Shown: piece after piece, positions 24,890 through 35,869 of the stretch
Layout of the letters: each line of letters begins with the position of its first letter
Position numbering within the stretch: position 1 is the first letter of the stretch
NCBI GenBank assembly: GCA_905331475.1
Contig: CAJNYU010004283.1
Location: 62,001 to 126,000 of the forward strand
Source of the DNA: Rotaria socialis
Lineage: Eukaryota > Rotifera > Eurotatoria > Philodinida > Philodinidae
Reading direction: 5' to 3'
Length of the DNA: 64,000 nucleotides
Program-made: the position numbers and the translations under genes
Notes under the pieces: generated by a model
Databases searched by the model: none
The model's input: only the letters and a program-made list of their open reading frames with translations
Told to the model about the DNA's origin: nothing

Positions 24890-24997
24890 TTTTTCTCGTT
24901 CGATATATCTACTTTCCACATTTTTACCGTTCGACTTTTTTACCTTTCGACATTTCTACTTTCGACATTTCTACTTTCGACATTTTTACCTTTCGAC
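24890..24997. repeat. 15-bp tandem repeat within the right TIR
   Basis: Units of the form TTTCGACATTTCTAC or TTTCGACATTTTTAC repeat about six times with point changes. In the minus strand they encode a fortuitous KVEMS repeat in a spurious frame. The left TIR holds only one to two such units, so the array expanded after or during element formation. Confidence 0.75.
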
Positions 24998-25021
24998 CAA
25001 AGTAGGGTAAACCGAAATTTT

Positions 25022-27264
25022 CAATGTGGATCTCAACCAAAGATACACATACACTAAAAACTTCAAGCGAAAAAAATATATTGTTGAAGAGATATAGGTC
25101 TGAGAAAAAATCACAAAATGTCATTTTCTGATGAGGATTCTCTTAGAAAAATTTTATTATCTCAAGAACGGAAGAAAATATTTTGAAACAGCTTGCGTAG
25201 AAACTCATGAGACACTTGTTCTTATTGAGCGTAAAATAACGAGTAAAATTGACGACCATCGATTGAGCAGCTTCTGTTGGAACGACTGGCGGCTTATATG
25301 AACTGGGTCAGATAGAGGGACTTCTGATTATCAGTTGGTGTCGCTCACTGGAGCCTATTTTTATTTTTGAATCTTGCAGACTAAAGAAAGCACTTCTTCA
25401 AAACGGAAATTCAAACAACTGGGTTTTTACGTTGCAGGGTATAACTTTCAGCCTGCCCTACAATTTTCCCTGATCTATCCTGTCCTGTTTCAGGGCAGGG
25501 TACAAGGCAGGGCAACCGTGCCATGTGAACATCTCTGTTATCTACTGTTTACCCCATCGATTTTGCACAATCTTTCATTTAACGCTTATTTCTTTTGTTT
25601 TCATATATACAATGGATTGTGTAGATTTTGATACGAAAGAATACATGACGACGGTTGTGATGTTTTTTTTTCTCACTCTTGTCAATGCCTGTAAGTCATG
25701 TTCTTTATTATTGCTTCCTTTTGCATACTTTAACAATGCCGTCGGTGAAAAGTATTGTCGTCGATGTTTACATTTTTAGAAACAAGGGTCGGAAAGGATT
25801 GTTATGATGAAACAAAAACAAAAACTAGGTAAATGAGAAGAAAGAGAAATGAGCTCATAACATCACTATGAAAATTGAAATAAAATTCAATGCTCTCAAT
25901 AAAATAATAGAAATTCTGTTTTTAAATATTTAACATAGAAATTAGCAAACAAATATCTGTGGAATGAGTTACTTATTTTGATCTTGAAAACTAAGGACAA
26001 GAAGCATGCATTCAGTAGATTAATCCTAAATTCATCGTCGGATTTTATTGAGAATAAACATGATGCAAGTTTCAATAAGGAGAGGTTTTAATCAAATGGT
26101 CATAGTAGGATAAATTTTGAAACAGAACAGCAGTATTTGAAATATAATAACAGCCCGGCTCTCTTTTCGTTTATAAAAAAATCGAAAATAATCTCAATGA
26201 CAAGCTTATGTTACAATGCATATTGTGTTAGAATCAAGACATTTGTGTAAGATGCAATCAAAACGCATCGATTTTCCTATGTGTCACATTTCAACAGGGG
26301 GGAAGTGTTGGTACCTGGCACCTCGACACCTACTCAGCACTTACCCACTTGCATTTCAATGAACATGCTGAATTATCGCTGAAGAAAAAAGTAAAGATAT
26401 TTGAGCTGTAGAACTTGGCAACCGCAAAGATTTTGTTTCCATAACGATTTGTAAAAACTTGCTATAGGTCGTATTGGTGATTTGCTTACAGCTTCATTTG
26501 ATTTTGAATCTACAAAGTACTTATCTGTGAAAAATATTACTTTGTTTTTCAATATTTATTTAACATTTTGTTCACTAATATGTTAGTCTGTAAAAAAAAG
26601 ACGACCCACTGTTCTCATTATGATCGCGACAATCATAATAAATGAATTACTACGAATACAACATCTATCACAATAAAATGTCTCTTCCTTTATCGTGTTT
26701 CTTCTAGAAACTGATCAAATAGAGAAGGAATCAATCGATAATAACATAAAAAATGAATAACTCCTACGACCATGACACACTTTACATTCACGTACACTAG
26801 CAAAATAACCGAGTTTACTTACTCTTCGTTGTTGAAAACAATGATTCAGAGTTCCTCATGCGAACTAAGTTCGCATCATCGATGAATGAAGTGTATATTG
26901 GCCACATTTAAAGCATTCATAAAAGTATTCAATTATCTCTTTCAATTAAATATAAAAGTTTCTACATACTTTTGCGCGATCCAATTCTACATGAATGATG
27001 AATGATTTTGAAATGTAGGACTACAGTGATGTCCGCAAGTATGGATAAACTCTCGTTCAAATATCTTACACTTGCCAATACAAAATATCTGAAATTTATC
27101 ATAGAATAGATGATCGTAGAATAAACGATAAAGTCGAAAGAACATCGTTTCCAATACAATGAGCTATGGGGTGGTTTCCACGACAACGATATATGCTTTC
27201 AGATATTTTGTTCATGTCACTATCCATCTGCGAATAACCAAAAAGGAAAGATTGATGTTCTGAT
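25022..27264. other. Intergenic, about 2.2 kb
   Basis: No supported gene. It contains a CAGGG/CCCTG-rich patch at 25435-25510 that parallels the one at 23.8 kb. Frames at 25374-25631 and 25525-25779 are partly built from that patch and have no domain. Confidence 0.4.
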
Positions 27265-28506
27265 TTACGAACAATTTTTATTTTTACAATTACGTGTATT
27301 TCCACATACGAAATGTTTTTCAAGCTTTCGTGGCTTGATCTTGATTGGTGCTTTTTTAATGATTGGTGTAGGAGTATCTAAATAAGTAAAGCAGATATTT
27401 TTGTGCAGAAGCTATGCTCTATATTTTAATCTAAAGAAAAGTTGTTAATCGGTAGCATTTTCATTCAGTAAATTATGTAATGACAAACATAGAGAAGAAA
27501 ATAGAATTATAGTCAATGCCAACTTACTTTGTCGTGCTACCAAATGGATAGTCATTGTGTTAAGATCATAAACTTCATTGAAGTTCGATTTGCCCAGTTT
27601 CATACTTGACTGTAGAATATGTTCATTGAACGCTGATTCACTTGGTTTCATATCAGACTGTAGAAGATAGTCTTTCAATTGTGATATGCCCAGTTTCACA
27701 CCAGGCTCTAAAATATATTCGTTCAACGAACTTGCAGTATAATCCCTGATCAATTTTGCTTTTCCATTTGTATAAGCAATAAGAATTATCTTCTGATTAA
27801 GATTTTTCTGAAGATAGAGTTTAATTTGGTTGGGATCTGATAAACAGGAGCCCAAACAAGAATAGAGGCGTGATGAATTTGACTTTATATTCTCTATAAC
27901 CATTTCATTATGAGGTATTCCTTGCCAAACTTCTTCGTTTGAGTCGGGCAATTTGTTTAATGCACTTTTCAATAATTTCAAATATTTGAACCATGGTTTC
28001 ATTTGAGATCGATTTTCAGAGCTCCAAGCTGCTTGCAAATGATCATAGACACAATAGGAACCCCATTTCATTGTGTAAATATAGATGGCAGCAGATTCGT
28101 CGCGAGTAAGATTATGTTGTGTTGGATAGTAACATTTTGTTTTAGCTTCTTTTATATTGTAAGATAATCGGTCAATATGATCACGGAATGGCTGAAGGGC
28201 TTCTTCGAGAGTGACAAGCGGTTCATTAAGGTAACCATCAACAAGTTTTAAAGGATCAAATGAACTAAAAGCGTGTTTGGTAAACCGTTGGAAATCATGC
28301 TTTTCAGGTAAAATTGGCGGACTTTTGGTTCGGATCGATTGATTATCAGGTTTACGTCGAATAAGTGGGGTTTTTCTTCTATCCGGTTCACCTTTGGTTG
28401 GCCTTTCCGATATTTCAGATTCAATATATGATAGAGTTCCGCTTTGTTCTAATGGATGTAGTGACTGTTTCTCTGCCTTTTTACAACAAGAGCATGCAGA
28501 GCCCAT
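27265..28506 (-). CDS. ADP-ribosyltransferase-like protein, degenerate, predicted lipid-anchored
   Basis: Exon 1 (28506-27528) and exon 2 (27377-27265) are joined through a GTAAGT donor and TTTAG acceptor, giving 363 residues. An unspliced frame also exists, but its end would be read from the intron. The N-terminus MGSACSCCKKAEK fits N-myristoylation (Gly2, Ser6) and palmitoylation (Cys5, 7, 8), so membrane anchoring is predicted. Residues about 95-200 (EEALQPFRDHIDRL, TRDESAAIYIYTMKWGSYCV, PWFKYLKLLKSALNKLP) match the helical part before the R-S-E core of arginine ADP-ribosyltransferases in the neighbouring gene's family. The first catalytic motif reads VWQGI (194-197), Gln where Arg is expected. 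The STS motif is unrecognisable. The ExE region reads SSLNEYILEPG, with only the second Glu. Catalysis is therefore doubtful. The tail is basic and Cys-rich (KIKPRKLEKHFVCGNTRNC). Role unknown. Confidence 0.7.
27577..27732 (-). repeat. 48-bp in-frame tandem repeat inside the ART-like gene
   Basis: Residues 259-310 are about three and a quarter copies of a 16-residue unit: SSLNEYILEPGVKLGI, SQLKDYLLQSDMKPSE, SAFNEHILQSSMKLGK, then SNFNEVYDLN. The DNA copies are also recognisably alike (for example CCCAGTTTCA recurs), so the duplication is fairly recent. It multiplies the segment that carries the former ExE glutamate. Confidence 0.85.
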
Positions 28507-29407
28507 TCTTCTGAATAGAATATGAAAATATTTTCGTATTCACAACAATAACACAATGCGACTTATTTTTGTAATAATATTGTTTTCACCCTTCACGATT
28601 TGAAATCAAGAATGACAACGGCAAAATTCACTTTTTTTTACGACAGTTTCAACTGCCGATGAATTTTTTTATGTAAGTATATACTGTGTAAATAGAGATG
28701 CATTTCTTATATTGCTTCTTTCTCTGCTTTCAAATGACAAAAAAAGTATATTTCATCTGATAAACATTAATTCATACGTTTGAAATTTTGATATTGTCAA
28801 GAATGAAAAACGAGCAATAATAGAAACACATATTTTATGTCTTCTCATAAACAATGAATGTAACATATAGTAGTTTACATAATATATTCTACGGATTTTA
28901 CTGAAGACATTAGACAGATTGAAAGTTAAAGAACTACTGAAATCATTCGCACGTAGTCAGTAGATAAATCTTCTGTATTTACTTTGCCGTCAGAATGAAA
29001 TACCATGGAAAGCTTAGCTACATATCGACTAGTCTAATTCGGTTCTCATTCCATCATGTCTTCGATATTGCTAAACTTCAAAGTGGATCAGATATAATGC
29101 GATTTTTTTGAATTAATCCAAAAATCCGGCGAGTACATCTATGAGTTTATGTCGATTGTTAAGCAAGCTATTATTTTAGAGAGGCAGATGAATACGTTAT
29201 AATAACTTTTTTTCAGATGGAATAAAAATAATTTCAAATTTCTATTTATTTGTTTGCTGTGTCTTTATTGATGTATGCATTGATACGTCCTGCTATTCTG
29301 AGAGAAATGCTTATAGAAGCCAATAAAAATGTTGAGTTGGCGAGAAATTCTCTGATGAATAGCAAAACCAAAACAATATAATAAAAGAGTATTTCACAGC
29401 TACTTAG
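28507..29407. other. 900-bp spacer between two head-to-head ADP-ribosyltransferase genes
   Basis: Divergent promoter region for the flanking genes. AT-rich, with no coding signal. No specific regulatory motif can be assigned by eye. Confidence 0.5.
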
Positions 29408-31480
29408 TTGGTGTTCTCGAAATTGTTTTCATCAATACAGAATTCACAAATCTGCATAGGTGGAATGGATAACAAGAAACAGATCACAGCTACTAATGTA
29501 TCCGTTGCCGGAAAATCTAAACAATTGTATCCTGCTAATAAAGGTAAACCAACAACGAAGCAAATATTAGCTACTGGTGCGACATCCAGTTCGCACACTA
29601 CCACTGCTAAAGTAGTGAACTCTTCAAAGGATTCTTTTCTCGTCCAAGATTGTATCCTCTTCTGGTTGGACACGAATATAAATTTAGATGATGACTATTA
29701 TATTAATATACTCAAACAGTTTCAATCAATTGTGGGTAATATTCATGCATTCAACAACACTGATCAATGTGTCGATTTTCTAAAAAAATCTCAAAATCAA
29801 AAAGTATCATTGATAGTATCTGGTTCTGTTGGCCAACAAATTATTTCTCGTATTCATAGTATACCTCAGCTCATAACTATATTTATCTTTTGTCAAAATC
29901 AATTCAAATATGAGTCATTGAAAATAAATTGGTGCAAAGTTCAAGGTATTTTTACCGATAGTACAACTCTATGTAATTCAATAAAGCAGCTAGCACGCCA
30001 ATTTGAAGAAGACTCGGTAGATATTAGTTTCGTGCCCGAAAATGATATATCTGGTCAAGATTTAGATCAACTTGATCAATCATTTATGTACACGCAGTTA
30101 ATTAAAGAAATTCTCCTCGAGTTGGAATACGATGAGCAAAGTATTCATAGTTTTCTTACATATTGTCGTCAACAGTATTCAGATGATGTAGAAGAATTAA
30201 AAAAAATTCAAGATTTTGAAAGAAGATATAATAGTGAGACACCTATATGGTGGTATACGTTAGAATGTTTCATTTATAAAACACTTAACACAGCGCTTCG
30301 TAAGCAACAAACGGATGTTATTATTAGCATGGGTTTTTTTATTCGCAGTCTTGATGAAAACATTAGGCAATTGCAAGTAGCGCAAGCGAATGAGTTGGAA
30401 AATGAATTTATTGTCTATCGTGGTCAAGGTATCGAGCCAGAAAATTTTGAAAAATTGAAAAAAACAGAAGGTGGATTAATCGGATTCAGTAGTTTATTAT
30501 CAACAAGTAAAGAAAAAATTGTTGCCATAAAATTTGCTGAAAACGCTCTATACGATCATCGGTCAATCAGTATTCTGTTCATTATCAAAGTTGATATATC
30601 GGTCTCATCAACTCCCTTTGCTGCTATACAACAGTGTAGCGAATCCGAATATGAAAGAGAAATTTTATTCTCAATGCCGACTGTTTTTCGCGTTAATGAT
30701 ATAAAACCAAGCGGCTTTAACAATCGAATCTGGTGTGTTCATCTCTCATCGACAAGTGATAATGACAAACAGCTTCATCAATTAACTGAACGAATGCGAG
30801 AAGAAATTAAAGGGCCATCGGCATTGCATCGATTGGGTGCGTTGATGATCAAACTTAGTATGTTTGCCAAAGCTGAGGAAGTATACAAAATTTTGCTCAA
30901 TCGTAGTTCCGATGAACTCGAAACAGGATATATGTATTATCAGCTTGGGCACATCAAGGACAATCAACAAAAGTATGATGAAGCACATGACTTCTACCGA
31001 AAGGCACTTACAATACTTCTTAAGCATCTCTCGGCGGATCATCCTAACATAGCTTCTTGCTATAACAACATTGGTCTAGTCTATGATAATATGAATGAAT
31101 ATTCGAAAGCACTGTCATTTTATGTAAAAGCGTATGCAATCTACGAGAAAGCCCCTCCAGGCGATCAAAAGAATCTAGCGAATTGTTGCAGCAGTATTGG
31201 TTTGATATATAATAGTATGGACAACTATTCAAAAGCATTTTCATTTTGCAAAAAAGCACATGATATTTTTAATAAAGAACTTCCAGCGAATCATCCACTA
31301 TTGGCTACTTCGTATAATAATATTGGTTTAGTTTACGCTAACATGAAAAAGTATTCGGAAGCATTTGCTTCATATAAACGTGCAGTTGATATTGGCCAAA
31401 AAGTGTTACCACGTGATCATCCAAATCTTGAAGTTTATAAACGAAATCTTGAATCTGTCCGGCAGAAAAACAATAAATGA
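29408..31480 (+). CDS. Arginine ADP-ribosyltransferase with alpha/beta N-domain and C-terminal TPR repeats
   Basis: A single-exon frame of 690 residues (start at 29408, or at the Met of MDNKKQITATN at 29465). After a Thr/Ser-rich leader, residues about 80-200 form an alternating alpha/beta domain (CILFWLDTNINLDDDYYINI, KVSLIVSGSVGQQIISRIHS, LITIFIFCQNQF) resembling a receiver or TIR-like Rossmann fold. Residues about 335-450 are the ART domain with all three R-S-E elements: Arg338 in VYRGQGI, FSSLLSTS at 360-367, and EYEREIL with Glu416/Glu418, the ExE of arginine-specific transferases. Residues about 475-685 contain at least four TPRs of kinesin-light-chain type (for example YYQLGHIKDNQQKYDEAHDF, CYNNIGLVYDNMNEYSKALS). 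The product should transfer ADP-ribose from NAD+ to arginine on a partner chosen by the TPRs (inference). No signal peptide, so cytosolic. This architecture is expanded in bdelloid rotifers. Confidence 0.88.
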   Translation: MVFSKLFSSIQNSQICIGGMDNKKQITATNVSVAGKSKQLYPANKGKPTTKQILATGATSSSHTTTAKVVNSSKDSFLVQDCILFWLDTNINLDDDYYINILKQFQSIVGNIHAFNNTDQCVDFLKKSQNQKVSLIVSGSVGQQIISRIHSIPQLITIFIFCQNQFKYESLKINWCKVQGIFTDSTTLCNSIKQLARQFEEDSVDISFVPENDISGQDLDQLDQSFMYTQLIKEILLELEYDEQSIHSFLTYCRQQYSDDVEELKKIQDFERRYNSETPIWWYTLECFIYKTLNTALRKQQTDVIISMGFFIRSLDENIRQLQVAQANELENEFIVYRGQGIEPENFEKLKKTEGGLIGFSSLLSTSKEKIVAIKFAENALYDHRSISILFIIKVDISVSSTPFAAIQQCSESEYEREILFSMPTVFRVNDIKPSGFNNRIWCVHLSSTSDNDKQLHQLTERMREEIKGPSALHRLGALMIKLSMFAKAEEVYKILLNRSSDELETGYMYYQLGHIKDNQQKYDEAHDFYRKALTILLKHLSADHPNIASCYNNIGLVYDNMNEYSKALSFYVKAYAIYEKAPPGDQKNLANCCSSIGLIYNSMDNYSKAFSFCKKAHDIFNKELPANHPLLATSYNNIGLVYANMKKYSEAFASYKRAVDIGQKVLPRDHPNLEVYKRNLESVRQKNNK

Positions 31481-33268
31481 TTATTAATAAAGACGAAGGA
31501 ACTAAGCGTATTTGGATCGATTCTATGTATGATGACTACATAAAATCATTTGCTTGAGGATGTGAACGCATATATTTCGTTCCTGAACCAAATAAACATT
31601 TATAATCATTCGATGCCCATCTTAATTTTGCACGTCGTAGTTTCTTGTAAATAAAAAAAAGTCATGAATCCTATGTAAAACTAAGCAGTCAGACTAAGTA
31701 AAAACGACTAACTATGATGATGGGACACGGTTCTCTGTAAATTATTTTATGATCGCAGTTGTATGTATAGATAATTTGAGTGCGGTTATAAAAGGCTAAA
31801 GAAGTGGAGTTGAAATATATTTTCTCGTTGATACAAGCTATCAAAGAAAATGCCACGCGCGTTTTGTTGGATGGGAATGACATTGACTTGATTTAACAAA
31901 GATACAGCTAAGAAATCTTTAAAAAAGAAACATGAAAAAGTACGAGACATTGTTAGATTGAAAATTACATTAACACTCTGAATGTATGATTTTTATTTTA
32001 TCGCTGTTCAACGTAAATTCATTATCAAGCAGGAGCATTATAGACTTAGTCTTATATATTAAACCGAAAATACAACGTCAAAATGTATAACAACAAGTGA
32101 TATAATCGATGTCGTTGCTTTGACTAGTTGAAAATCGAGAGATTAGACAAATCACATGGAACTTTTCGAACATATTCTTAAGTCACGTTTCAATTCAGGA
32201 TCTATTAGAGTCAATTTATTCTAGATGTGCAATCACTATTTAATTATCTGTCAGAGAAAGTGGCAACAAACCTAAAACAGATTGAAAGATCCATCTAAAA
32301 ACGATTGTCATACTGCAGAATGAACGATAATAAAATTTTATTGCTTCTTGCTTATCAAAATCATCGAGGAAAGAGTCTAAAAACTTAATTGACACGCATA
32401 ATATCACACGAGACTTGTTACAGGAGTTGCATCACGCAATACTGCAATGTACATAGTACTTAACAATGAAGGTCGAAACGGGCAGGCTACATAATAGTTC
32501 AATGCTTATCTTAGCTGATATGAACACTGTTGATAATTGATTCTTATGAAGGTCACTTTTTTTATGAACAGCGAAAGTGAGGGGGGTGTACAGCCTCCTC
32601 CCCCAATAAAACGATTTAGCAAAGAATTGGGCAAAAATGAAGGATAGACGTATCCAACTTCCATAGAACGCGTATTCTAATTTTAAAAAATTGCTTTTTT
32701 TTTAAGTTTATTATGCTTATGCGTGAANNNNNNNNNNNNNNNNNNNNNNNNNNNNNNNNNNNNNAAAATTTTCTTAAACTATCCCCCCCCCCCCCCCCCC
32801 CCGCCTCAATCTTAGACTCTTCGCGCGGCCCCTGTGCATATGTATCATAAAACACATTGTTAACGAACTTGATAACCTCCTGTATTTCCTAAGATAATCA
32901 AAATGGTCACAGAAAATTTTTATTTAATTATTTTCATTGTTTATCAGTCGGTAACATACTAAGAGCGATAACAAGGACAAGCCATTCATATTCGCTTTCC
33001 AAAGCGGATATCACACGATCATATGTTTAATGATCTTTTTATAGAAGTAGTTCTTTTATCTCGAATGTATTTTCTCGATGACTCAATGTCTATATCTTTA
33101 TTTTCAAATTCGCAATTCTACTACAAATATTAGAATACAAAAAAAAAACTAAAAACCACATCGTTTTGAAACAAATATTTTTTACAAAAATTAATACCTG
33201 CTATAAAAAGAAATGAGAACATTTCACTGTTTTAGTGGGTGTAACTACTAGTAAAAAAGAATATCAAT
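31481..33268. other. Intergenic, about 1.8 kb, with transposon remnant and N gap
   Basis: No gene is supported. The segment about 32580-32835 looks like a remnant of a GC-ended element. It holds a 37-base N run (32728-32764) and a 20-base C run (32783-32802). Its right border reads, reversed, CAGGGGCCGCGCGAAG, close to the hAT-type end seen at 55449. A matching left end or target duplication was not found. Confidence 0.5.
32728..32764. other. Assembly gap (37 N)
   Basis: N run just before a C homopolymer, probably a sequencing failure in the repeat. Confidence 0.99.
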
Positions 33269-35537
33269 TTATGTTCGAAGCGATGATTGTAAGAAACGTC
33301 GATCGACATTTATCTTCGGTTTTGTCACTAAAATGCTACTTGCCAATTCAGCTTTTCTCGCTTTTTGATCAAAACTTTCATTTGTTTCTCTTATGTATTC
33401 GCGAGTATCTTGTGATGATTTAGCTAATGTTCGAGACTGTTGAAAGAATAAAATACAAAAAGTTTAATGTAAAGAAATTTTTGAATTCATACTAAATTAG
33501 TAGTTTCTTGTTTATCTTTCACGAAGTGTTGCGTTCGACGATCTTTTCGTTTTATTTCATTGAGCAATTCTGAACGACGTTTTTGTACATCAGCCATTTG
33601 CCTATTAAAATAAAATAAAAATCACAAAAACGTATTCGTTTCGTAGCATACAATTCATGATTTTTTGCTTGTAATGTTTCATAGAGTTGACGTGAATGAT
33701 GAAGTCTTTCAAGTTTTCGACGCAGTTCATTTTGACGACGTTCTTCAGCCATAGTTTGATCCTAAATATTGCATTGTTATGTCCATAATAATTCAACATA
33801 GATATTCTAATATTTCACATCTTTTCAATTTCAGACATAACATGAGAATTACAAAATCGCATGCAGATCTTGGACTTTTATTCGCACTATCGAAAGTCCT
33901 GTAAATTCGGACGAATGGGATAGGATAGTTGGTATCTATCCTCATAGTAAAAGGCTTAACTGAAACTAGATTTATCTAGTTTAGTATCTTATTTTGTTGC
34001 AATAAAATATCTCATATCAGATTTTTTGTATTAAATAAGTTGCTGCTCACAATCGGACCAAGTATTTTTTTTCGTTTTCACAGGAAGGTATGGTAGAATA
34101 GGGCCTTACTAGAAAATCATGCATTAACGAATCATAACGTTCAGCTTCTTTTTCTTTTTCTGTTCGACGTGCATTTTCTCGTGCTTTTTGAATTTTCAAT
34201 TCATGATCATAACTAAAACAAACCAAAAATCGAAGGACAATAAATTGCTTTCTTTTATGGGTTTTTGTCTTTGAAAGCAGAAAAAAAATACATACTGCGA
34301 AAGTAAAAGTTCATATTGATTCTTGTCTAACGGTAAATTTTCAAGATCATTGTCTGATGTTGTTTGAGTTACACGTTGTTCTATTATTTGTTTTACATTT
34401 GCAAGTCCATCGCTAAAGAGAATAGGAAATTTAACTGAAAGATATGAATAGTTTTTTTTTGTCTTACATATATCGTTCATTCTTTTTTGAGCTTGATGTA
34501 CCAAGCCGTTGAAGACTCTCGTCCTAAAAGAGAAAGAAGTTTTCTAAGTGACTATTGTAATAGGCCATTAGTGAACTAACCATTCGTCGAACATCATCTA
34601 AAAAACCAGCTGAAGATGATGTTTGTAATTCATCCTGACTATCAGATGATGGCCATTGAATAATCGATGGTTTTACATTTGAACTTGTTACAGTTGGGCG
34701 AATGCCTGATGTTGGTCGTACAGGCCGATGGAAATGAGTATCGTTTCGTGAAGGCTTTCCAGCCGTTATTGAATTCGAACGACTGCGCATGCTAGTCGAT
34801 GGTGGATGAAATTTTGGATTGATAGGATTTCTATATGTATATAAAATTAACATAAAAACTAGCTTAGGATTCATTTTCTTATTCACTTTCGATTTGTTGA
34901 TCTATCATTGACATAGGATGGTTCTGAAGATGAAGAGAAAATCGAAATCAGACTTTTTACTTCGTAATAGTGACTCTTACTAGGATCAACAATTTTTGCT
35001 GATAATGGCCTTGTAAGTTCTTCATCTTGAATAATTTTCTCGCGTTCTTCCCGACAACGCTGTAATTTAGCTAGAAGAGATTTTTCATTTTATTTTCATG
35101 TTACTGCATTAGCCATTGAAATATGTTTACAAACCCAATCGCTCTATTTCCATTTCATCGTGAACATCAACTAATGTTGAATAGCGTACTTTCTCAGATG
35201 AAATATCGGCTAGTTTTCTTGGAAGTAATGTAGTAGGCTATAGAAAATTGCATTTTTTTTTAATATAACCTGCAAATAAAAGAATTGATTTTACTTTAAC
35301 ATTCATACGAGCACAAGCTTCAAGTGAACGAGGACTTGTTAAGACATATTGTGAGTCAATAAAATCGATATGATCAAAATTATATAAATCAATTTTAACT
35401 TGACCTCGAATTGGTCCTGGACGATTAACATTTGGCTTCTGTTGTTTAGCAGATGGAATTCGTGTATTGCTGGTTGGCCGAGATAAATTCAAGCAACCTG
35501 ATGTATCAAAAAATCGAGCAGCATTGCTGGTAGTCAT
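33269..35537 (-). CDS. CCDC177-like: Coiled-coil protein, CCDC177-like
   Basis: The start is at 35537 (MTTSNAARFFDTSGCLNLSR). Exon 1 carries the family signature VKIDLYNFDHIDFIDSQYVL followed by TSPRSLEACARMNVK, which matches the N-terminus of vertebrate CCDC177. Later exons: TLLPRKLADISSEKVRYSTL (35.2 kb), LAKLQRCREEREKII (35.0 kb), a Ser/Pro-rich linker (34.6-34.8 kb), IIEQRVTQTTSDNDLENLPL (34.4 kb), then charged coiled-coil exons KIQKARENARRTEKEKEAER (34.2 kb), EERRQNELRRKLERLHHSRQ (33.7 kb), ADVQKRRSELLNEIKRKDRR (33.5 kb) and QKARKAELASSILVTKPKI (33.3 kb), ending at a TAA at 33269. Human CCDC177 is essentially single-exon. This gene has about ten small exons. Molecular function is not established. 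Some exon borders are approximate. Confidence 0.75.
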
Positions 35538-35869
35538 GTTTTATTGACTTATATTTTAACTTATTCTCCAGTCCTTTTCTCTTTCCTCCATTACACCGTA
35601 TGTTGCCTAAGTGGGACCTCTATTTCACTTATTTTTTATTCACCACCGTATGAGTCATTACAACTGAAAGACAGAACGAATGGCAATAGATGATGAATAA
35701 GTAAGTAGTGTTACTTCTTTTCTATTTTATAGATATACGATAATGCAGTATCCCCCGCAGAAGTGATCATCACATACATCTGTTACCTATGAATCACAAG
35801 ATTGCATGAATTTGTAGCAATACTTATTGTTGACTAAGAAGTGCGCATCACAAGTAGCGCTATCAACAG
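35538..35869. other. Divergent intergenic region, 332 bp
   Basis: Lies between the CCDC177-like gene (minus) and the PIP kinase gene (plus), so it should hold both promoters. No specific element could be named. Confidence 0.45.

Larger units (their letters stand above)
24141..25013. mobile_element. MULE-like DNA element with TIRs, 8-bp target duplication and FLYWCH remnant
   Basis: The left end starts GGTTAACCCTACTTTGGTC and the right end, reversed, starts GGTTTACCCTACTTTGGTC. The match continues through GAA with one mismatch in 22. Both ends run on into degenerate TCGAAAG/TAAAAATG repeats. The 8-bp direct repeat GAAATTTT sits immediately outside both ends (24133-24140 and 25014-25021). FLYWCH zinc fingers are known partners of animal Mutator-like transposases, and MULEs make 8-10 bp duplications, so MULE is the best class. 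hAT also makes 8 bp. No transposase core is present, so the copy is non-autonomous or internally deleted. Confidence 0.7.

Noticed and set aside
24890-24997. Possible CRISPR-like array
   Set aside because: Repeats are contiguous, 15 bp and without unique spacers, in an animal genome inside a transposon end.
24924-25124. Frame with KVEMSKVEMS repeat
   Set aside because: The peptide repeat is only the translation of the 15-bp DNA repeat in the transposon end.
27445-27527. Hydrophobic C-terminal tail of the unspliced ART-like frame (possible membrane segment)
   Set aside because: A GTAAGT donor at 27527 and an in-frame exon at 27377-27265 show that this stretch is intron.
30782-31259. Antisense frames over the TPR region
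   Set aside because: Shadow frames created by the repeated TPR codons on the plus strand.
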